From Sternotherus odoratus (taxonomy: Eukaryota; Chordata; Testudines; Kinosternidae), in NCBI GenBank assembly GCA_032164245.1, contig JAVMKO010000003.1:133980424-134044423 (forward strand): a stretch of DNA of 64,000 bases, in the 5' to 3' direction. Made by a program: the position numbers and the translations under genes. The notes under the pieces are model-generated. The model saw only the letters and a list, made by a program, of their open reading frames with translations, did not search any database and was not told where the DNA came from. Shown here in pieces: positions 57,878 to 64,000 of this stretch; within the stretch, counting starts at the first letter, position 1; each line of letters opens with the position of its first letter.

Positions 57878-58668
57878 CCTCCTGAATCCTCAGCGGTCAC
57901 CTCTTTTGGTGAGAGACCTGTGTCTCTCATCCTTCTGACCAGGGTTTTTCCAGTGCAGTTCCCTGGCTACACTGCCCCAGCAGGGCAGATGGCCTAAGTT
58001 GGCCTCCTGCATTGCTTTCTTGTCAGAGGCTATACACATTCTACCACACAGCCCCTCTAAGCAAACGCATTAAGGTGAAAGCATTGCAGAGAACAAAGGT
58101 AACAGAAGAACTTACTGGCAGGCTAATAAGCTTGCCAGTGCTTACTCGCCGCAAGTCTTCTACCAGAGTTCTTGTTATTCAGTCTTTCAACCCCACCAAG
58201 GGATTTCTGTAGTCACGAATTCTCAACAGCCTTTGCTTAGAAAAGAACCCCTTGAACAGGTTAGCCATTCCTTTATATAGCCTGGTTGTTTGATCTGCAA
58301 AGATCCTGAATAGGTAACGAGCCAGACGATGGTTCTCTCCTCAGGGTGTAGCTTCAAACGGGCAGGTCAAGAAATAGGATCTTGCATTCCCCCTCTCCCT
58401 CTGCCCATGCCCCGCAAGATATTTTCTAGCAAGCCCACTTAGCTTCATCTGTCCTGAAGTCCCTTCTTGTCTGGCACATAAACATAGTCCTTTGATCATA
58501 ACACTTCCCAAGGTTTACATTGGCCATGTCTCCCACATTGAGAGGAGAGAGAGTCCCACAATAATCCATGAATTTTACATTTATAATACCACAGACTTCA
58601 ATGCTATTTAAACTTAATCCAATAAGCTCTCCCAAAGATATTGCAGGAAATTTCCATAACTGTCATCA
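57878..58668 (-). mobile_element. LTR-like repeat, antisense (copy 3)
   Basis: Colinear with 9625-10648 as described there and, unlike that copy, not interrupted by a fold-back element. It ends 'ggatattg'/'gatattgcaggaaatttcc' and 'actgtca'. It starts almost directly after the MITE at 57867. No coding sequence. Confidence 0.5.
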
Positions 58669-59243
58669 GCCTCTACTTTATACCAGTGTGTGATTCAGAA
58701 AGTACCATTTTTCTTGAAATTAAATATTGTTCTGAACCCTCATTATTTAAGCAGTTGACAGGAAAAATAAACTAGTCACTCTTAAACTTGAGCTGTAGGA
58801 TACAAACAGAATTTTTTAAAAAGGAATTAATGCAAAGTGTCCTACTAGGTTTATGTCTGTTAAACTGGCACTAGTGTGTCTATGCCAGGAAGGCAGAATG
58901 TCTGGGCTACAATTCATTAGAACTGTAGAACCTTGGATGAAAGAGATCCCATCTGCGTATTAATTCTGTAAGATCCCAGGTGCAAGACTCAAAATGAAAT
59001 ACTCGTACATTCTTCTGTTTTACCACTGATGAGCTGGATAATGGCCTACGAGTTCCTTCCTCTTTGGAAAATTTGATAAAATATTCAGATCATGGTCTGG
59101 TTAAGCTAAACACCATAAGGTACAGGATTAAATTCCCTTTTAGTGAGGCAACTGTTGATGTTGTGCATTTTTCAGTACATTCCCTAAGAGGAGGAATGCA
59201 ACTTTTGCAGAACATGTAGGTGTCCCAAGATATGTAGGCAGTG
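58669..59243. other. Gene-free stretch
   Basis: AT-rich; nothing recognised. The 109-codon minus ORF (59090-59419) runs into the hAT element and has no motif. Confidence 0.5.
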
Positions 59244-59251
59244 CTGTAATC

Positions 59252-59673
59252 CAGTGGTCCCCAACCTTTTTTACAACGCGGACCGGTCAATGCTCGCGGC
59301 CCAATGCTACTGAAATCCGCAACCCCTTCTAAATTTTTCACTCGCAGCGGAGGACCTCTGTAAGTCCGCCGAAAAGCCGCCGAATAAAGCAGCTGAAATG
59401 TTGATGCGAGCGGTATCACTTTTTCATGCGGGGCGACAGAACCAAGTATGTACGCCGAAAAGCCGCCGAATAGAGCTCACGCGCCGATGCGGAAGTGCAT
59501 TCACTGCCCCGCGGCACTGCTGAAATCCGCCGATGCGGAAGTGCGCCGATGCGGAAGTGCGCTGAATGCCCCTGAGTGCCTTGCGGCACTACTGAAGAGA
59601 AGGCAGCCGCGGCCCGGTAACAATTGAGCCACGGACCGGTACCGGTCCGCGGACCGGGGGTTGGGGACCACTG
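59252..59673. mobile_element. CpG-rich non-autonomous hAT element (422 bp)
   Basis: Ends CAGTGGTCCCCAACCTTTTT and, reversed, CAGTGGTCCCCAACCCCC; flanked by perfect CTGTAATC duplications (59244-59251 and 59674-59681). The interior has 'ccgatgcggaagtgc' three times and 'gccgaaaagccgccgaat' twice, and a 16-bp perfect palindrome (GGACCGGT/ACCGGTCC, 59633-59648). Non-coding. Confidence 0.92.
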
Positions 59674-59681
59674 CTGTAATC

Positions 59682-60000
59682 TGCCTGTAGCAGGGTCATC
59701 TACAACTTAAGTACCCTCATGGCCAGAGGTCACTCTATGGCCCCCTTCCTCTGCTCTTTCCCCTCTTCAGAGCTCCTTAAATAAAATAGTCCAAAGGAAA
59801 TTAACACTTCTCCCCACCTGGGGTTCACTTTATTCAGTCCTCAAATATGCACTGGCCTGCCAGGCCCCAACCTCAGTTCAGTATCTCTGTGCTTTAGCTG
59901 GAAGGTATCTAGCTCTCTTTCCCAGAGCGGTGGCACAATTCAATGTCTCTGCAAGAGCCAATCTTGCTCCCTGCAGCTGATGACCAGGTACTGCTTCTAA
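59682..60000. other. Short unassigned stretch
   Basis: No gene. 'cctggggttcactttattcag' near 59818 may be a reversed polyadenylation region of an LTR, but no boundaries were found. Confidence 0.35.
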
Positions 60001-60050
60001 CATAAGAACATAAGAAAGGCCATACTGGGTCAGACCAACGGTCCATCCAG
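60001..60050 (-). mobile_element. LINE 3' UTR, part split off by the hAT element
   Basis: 'cataagaacataagaaaggc' to 'ggtccatccag' is the beginning, on the plus strand, of the antisense LINE 3' region that resumes at 62590. The equivalent uninterrupted sequence is at 14950-15015. Confidence 0.8.
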
Positions 60051-60312
60051 CCAGGGGTGGATTAATTGCTCCTGGGGCCCTAAGCACAGCCAAGCAATGG
60101 GCCCCCCTTTCAACTCTCACCCCCATTCACAACCCAGCTTTTATTCGCAAAGTGACAAAGCTGCTACCCAAACACAGTTCAGTTGAGAGGGACAAGAACA
60201 AGGCTCACAATAATTTAAATTTAATATGGGTTGAAAATTTGAAAGTGGACACTTGATAAAAACTTCTTAAAATGTATTTATTCATTTATAAAAATTATAA
60301 TGATTTATTCAT

Positions 60313-62387
60313 TCATTTATTTTTATTTACTAACTTCCTCGATTTTTGGAGGGCAAAATCTTTAATTATATCTTTAAATTTCAGTTCTCTGACTAAATCT
60401 GCCTCTATACTTAAAAGAGCCAACTCATCCAGCCTGTCTTGGACCGTCCTTGTTCTATTAGGGTTTTTAATACCCTTTAACCTTGAAAATGAGCGCTCTG
60501 CTGTACAATTTGTGACCATTACAGTCAAAAAGATGCGAAAACCAATGTCTACATTTGGAAATACTGACACAATTTTGTCATCCACAATTACTTGATAAAG
60601 TTCAGCAGGAGAAAATGTACTTTTGCTAGTGTTAATAAACTTGTGACGCACATCAGAATGAAACTGCTGACGCTCAGTAGAAAGGTTAGTGTCCAAATCC
60701 TCTGGGTAGGCCTCAGCTAGCTTTTGGGAACACCGAGTGCATCTTTCTTTTTCAGCAGACGAAATTATGTTATTTGGGACATCACTTAAGAAAGAAAATT
60801 TGTCTGCAATATCAACATCTATTTCTCCCCTTCTTCTCATTTGGGTTTCTAACTGATCAATGATTGTTATAGGTGGCAATGCGGAATTTTTCTCTAGGGG
60901 TCAGCTCTACTTCTGGTGCATTTCCATCATTGGGTAACGTCTTTCTAATATGTTTGCGAGTGTGAGATGTTTCGTAATCACTCCCCTCTGGTAGCATTTC
61001 TTTTGAAATCTTCTCAGTTCTTTCAAAATCATCTTGCTTAGCCCGCAGTTTTTCAGCTAAGGACATGTATAAATCTGCCCAGGTCTTTAAGACCACAGCC
61101 ACTTTTTGCAGAGCTTGACTTGTTCTGTAAAATTCTTGCAAAACGTCATCCCACAGGATGAGCATAAAAACAAACTCTAGCATCTTGTTTGCAATGTTGT
61201 CTGCTTCCCACCTACTGTCTCCCTTCTGCGACTGGTCATCAGCTACACATTCTAAAGCTTCCAAAATCTTGTTGAAAGAACTCAAAATTGCATTTGTTGC
61301 AACTGCATGTGCCTCCCATCTGGTATCAGAGAGGGATTTTAACACTTTATTATCTCCCAGACAATCTTTCAGAATTTTCCATCGGTTTGTTGACGCAGAG
61401 AAAAAGGTATACAGCAATTGGACTGTGTAGAAAAAATTAACAGCCATTCCGCAATAGTCAACAGCACTGCGGCCATCCAAATTTAAAGAATGGGCTGCAC
61501 AGGGCACACAGATGGCAAATTCATTGTGTTCCAAAATCTTTTGCTGCATGCCTTTGTAAAGGCCTGACATGTTTGCAGCATTGTCATAGGATTGACCCCT
61601 GCACTTGGAAAAATGAAGTTTGCAAATTTCGACTAAGTACTCCATTATCTGATTTGCTATTTCCTCTCCAGTATGGCTCTTTAGTTCCAGAAAGGTTAAA
61701 AAACATTCAATCGGTTGTCCATTTTTCAAATACTGAAGTATAACACACAATTGATCTACATGTGAATAATCTGGTGTAGAATCAACCGACAAGCTAAAAT
61801 AACCAGAAGCATTTACTTAATCAACAATGGCTGCATTGAGCCATTGAGTGAATGAGTTCTTCACAAATGGTCTTGGAGAGGTAAGAGGGATTACCTTTGC
61901 CAGCATTTCTGGATATTGAAATGTGCCTTGCTAAAAACTCACTTATTAGTTCAAGCAACCCTAAGAAATTCCCATTATGCAAAGAATTAAATTTTTCTTC
62001 TTTTCCATGAAAAGCAAGGCCGCGCTCAGCTAACGTACGAATAACAGCTATGGCATGCTCTAAGACATGTTCCCAATAATCACATTCTTCTATAATTGGT
62101 TTCTCTAATCCTTGTTGTAAGCCTTTACCTTGTCTGTGAGTCAGGTATGCCAGAAGACAGTTATGGTGAGTAGTGCTTCTTTCGTGATTATCAATAATTT
62201 CGCCAATCACTGAACCCTTTTCTTTCAACAAACTGTGAGGAACATTTTGGAGCAAAAAGTTTACAAACAAAGCAGTAAACTGACCCTTTTGATGGTGAAT
62301 ACAATAGCCACTCTCTCCTGTATTGCTCGCTATTAGCTTTCACACCAAAGAAAACTTTTCATGTGCAGTATCTTGTTTGTTTGCCAT
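60313..62387 (-). pseudogene. hAT transposase, ZMYM/TTF-type, frameshifted
   Basis: The enzyme would cut and join the element ends. Reading downstream from a Met at 62385-62387, a TTF-type zinc-finger phrase (SVYCFVCKLF) appears near 62251-62282. The piece 62270-61821 follows with DUF4371-like LAERGLAFHGKEE...NGNFLGLLELISEF. Next is 61792-60857 with SVDSTPD (first catalytic Asp) and RGQSYDNAANM (second Asp). Last is 60879-60313 with the C-terminal dimerisation block NCTAERSFSRLK (catalytic Glu) and RLDELALLSIE. Lesions: reading-frame changes near 62200, 61835 and 60865 and a TAA stop at 61817-61819. N-terminal codons also run into stops. Catalytic residues remain, so decay is recent. Confidence 0.88.
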
Positions 62388-62410
62388 CTTTGAATGAAAA
62401 AATTGATGAG

Positions 62411-62420
62411 CTTTATATAG
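62411..62420 (-). promoter_or_regulatory. Candidate TATA box of the hAT transposase
   Basis: CTATATAAAG on the minus strand, about 25-30 bases upstream of the candidate Met at 62387. The spacing would give a very short leader; function is inferred. Confidence 0.4.
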
Positions 62421-62589
62421 CCAGGCACAAGGGGCCCTGAGGCCCTGGACTCGAGCCCAAGACGTTAACTGAGACTTTTTTAAATTTAAGGCCGTGCAAA
62501 CTTGTAATTTTGTAACCATTTTTTGTCGTTGCTTGGGGCCCTAAGCATGTGCTTTTATTGCTTATAGGTTAATCCACCAGTACATCCAG

Positions 62590-63165
62590 TCCAGTATCCT
62601 GTCTACCGAAAGTGGCCAATGCCAGGTGCCCTGGAGTGAGTGAACCTAACAGGTAATGATCAAGTGATCTCTCTCCTGCTGTCCATCACCCCCCCCCCTC
62701 CCACCCCTCTCTGACAAACAGAGGCTAGGGACACTATTTCTTACCCATCCTGGCTAATAGCCATTAATGGACTTAACCTCCATGAATTTATCCAGTTCTC
62801 TTTTAAACCCTGTTATAGTCCTACCCTTCACAGCCTCCTCAGGGAAGGAGTTGCACAGGTTGACTGTGCGCTGTGTGAAGAAGAACTTCCTTTTATTTGT
62901 TTTAAACCTGCTGCCCAATAATTTCATTGGGTGGCCCCTAATTCTTATATTATGGGAACAAGTAAATAACTTTTCCTTATTCACTTTCTCCACACCACTC
63001 ATGATTTTATATACCTCTATCATATCCCCCCTTAGTCTCCCATTTTCCAAGCTGAAAAATTCTAGCCTCTCCTCATATGGGACCTGTTCCAAACCCCTAA
63101 TCATTTTAGCTGCCCTTCTCTGAACCTTTTCTAATGCCAATATATCCTTTTTGAGGCTTTTGTTT
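62590..63165 (-). mobile_element. CR1-family LINE 3' end, antisense
   Basis: Continues the LINE 3' region of 60001-60050 after the hAT insertion. The 128-codon ORF 62754-63140 is a nearly intact ORF2 C terminus: [20 protein letters not shown], then [16 protein letters not shown], then a [20 protein letters not shown] block close to the stop. This is the region downstream of the RT domain. The 5' side ends near 63165, so the copy is 5'-truncated. It is much less decayed than the copy at 14937. Confidence 0.85.
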
Positions 63166-63258
63166 CCTTGAGCATTGCCCCACTTACTGCAGTCACCTGC
63201 TGCCCTTCATAGGGAATTTCCTGATCTCACCTAGGTGGGGCTCTCCAGTGCCTAGGGC

Positions 63259-63670
63259 AGTGGTCCCCAATCTTGAGGGTGGTGTCCCCCTTTCCTCTGT
63301 CCATGTCCTCCCAGGGCCAGGGTCATGGACTGCCGGAACAGGGACGGATGTGGACAGGGGTACATGAGGGCGAGGGCGAGGCCACAGCTGGGGATGGGTC
63401 AGGGGCCATGAGTGGAGCCATTGCCAGGGGAAGGGCCAGGACCGGAGCTGCTGCCAGACCGTGGTGGGGGCTGGCATCTGGGCTCCTGGCCGGGTGCAGA
63501 GCTGCACAGAGGCTGGGGCCAGAGACCAGTGCAGGGCCAGGTGCAAGGTCTGTGGCTGGGGATGAAGCCAGAGCAGAGCTGGGTATGGGGGGAGGGCTAG
63601 ATGTCGCTCCCTCCCTGCCCTTTGTGGCCCACTGCATCCCTCAAATGTTTCTCCCAGGGGGAGGGGAGGA
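63259..63670 (+). mobile_element. Left end and body of a hAT-like element
   Basis: Starts CAGTGGTCCCCAATCTTGA, a terminus like the element at 59252, and continues with GC-rich 'gggccaggg...gggggctgg' sequence. No matching right end or 8-bp duplication was found up to 64000. The ORFs here (up to 208 codons on the minus strand) are compositional. Confidence 0.55.
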
Positions 63671-63679
63671 GTGTTGTAC

Positions 63680-64000
63680 CATGGGTACTGTGCCATATAA
63701 TTGGTTATGTTTTGGCTATATACAGTGTATGTTCTATAGTAAAAATTAAGGTAACAAAATAAATGAATAGAATAGTGGATACTACTATTAACCATTTTCT
63801 TTTTATTCATGCCTTGCAAGTAACAGACAGGATCTTGTCTGTGTCTGTGTTAATTAAAGGAATTTCGAAGGCCTAGGCCCCAATGTAGGAAAAAATAGTT
63901 GCAAGATTTAGTAAGGCCTAATTTACAAAGCAATATTTTATATTAAACAAAAAAGGCTATTTGTTACCTTTTGAAGGTCTCTGTAAAGAGCTGTTTGTGT
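63680..64000. other. Short unassigned stretch
   Basis: AT-rich; nothing recognised to the end of the window. Confidence 0.5.

Larger units (their letters stand above)
60051..62581 (-). mobile_element. hAT transposon with transposase gene (2.53 kb)
   Basis: Ends CCAGGGGTGGATTAAT and, reversed from the right, ACTGGTGGATTAACC are inverted repeats. Flanked by CCATCCAG (60043-60050) and ACATCCAG (62582-62589), an 8-bp duplication with one mismatch. Subterminal 'ggggccctaagca' occurs inverted near both ends. It carries one degraded transposase gene on the minus strand. It sits in the 3' region of an antisense CR1-family LINE copy, so it inserted later than that copy. Confidence 0.92.

Noticed and set aside
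63193..63819. 208-codon minus-strand ORF and 158-codon plus-strand ORF
   Set aside because: They coincide with the GC-rich body of a hAT-like element; composition is His/Pro/Leu- and Gly/Ala-rich with no motif.

Overview
This window looks like vertebrate nuclear DNA, most likely from a turtle or another non-avian sauropsid. The evidence is repeat content only: antisense CR1-type LINE 3' ends, hAT and PIF/Harbinger DNA transposons with palindromic MITEs, solo LTRs, and MIR-like SINE relics in an AT-rich background. The species is inferred; nothing here proves it. I found no convincing host exon, tRNA, rRNA or bacterial-type gene. The few real coding traces are transposon proteins, all broken.

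Layout. 1-5.4 kb: unique-looking AT-rich DNA. 5.4-6.6 kb: CR1 3' end and an LTR-like repeat. 8.47-9.2 kb: poly-A-tailed retrocopy on the minus strand. 9.2-10.65 kb: hAT MITE with a perfect 8-bp target duplication, then an antisense LTR-like repeat split by a fold-back element. 13.5-17.2 kb: pyrimidine-rich repeat, MIR-like relic, half MITE, and antisense plus sense LINE copies. 18.03-23.14 kb: a 5.1-kb PIF/Harbinger element with two convergent degenerate genes, itself hit by a fold-back element and a solo LTR. 26.8-27.1 kb: gag-like zinc-knuckle ORF. 27.66-30.65 kb: three non-autonomous Helitrons; a fourth lies at 44.55-45.60 kb. 33.67-34.13 kb: solo LTR. 36.56-36.76 kb: hAT MITE inside a SINE-like relic. 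40.0-41.3 and 43.3-44.4 kb: more antisense LINE. 52.33-52.82 kb: GC-rich hAT MITE. 54.7-58.7 kb: LTR-derived sequence, a TATA-bearing solo LTR and a Harbinger MITE. 59.25-63.2 kb: CpG-rich hAT MITE, then a 2.5-kb hAT element carrying a nearly complete but frameshifted transposase, inserted in the 3' region of an antisense LINE. 63.26 kb: left end of another hAT element.

The window therefore reads as a nested record of transposition. Target duplications (8 bp for hAT, TAA for Harbinger, 4-5 bp for LTRs, none but an A/T junction for Helitrons) were read directly and fix most boundaries. The most unusual items are the four Helitrons with TC and CTAG ends, and the fold-back elements with 13-14-bp duplications, whose two arms share copy-specific variants.
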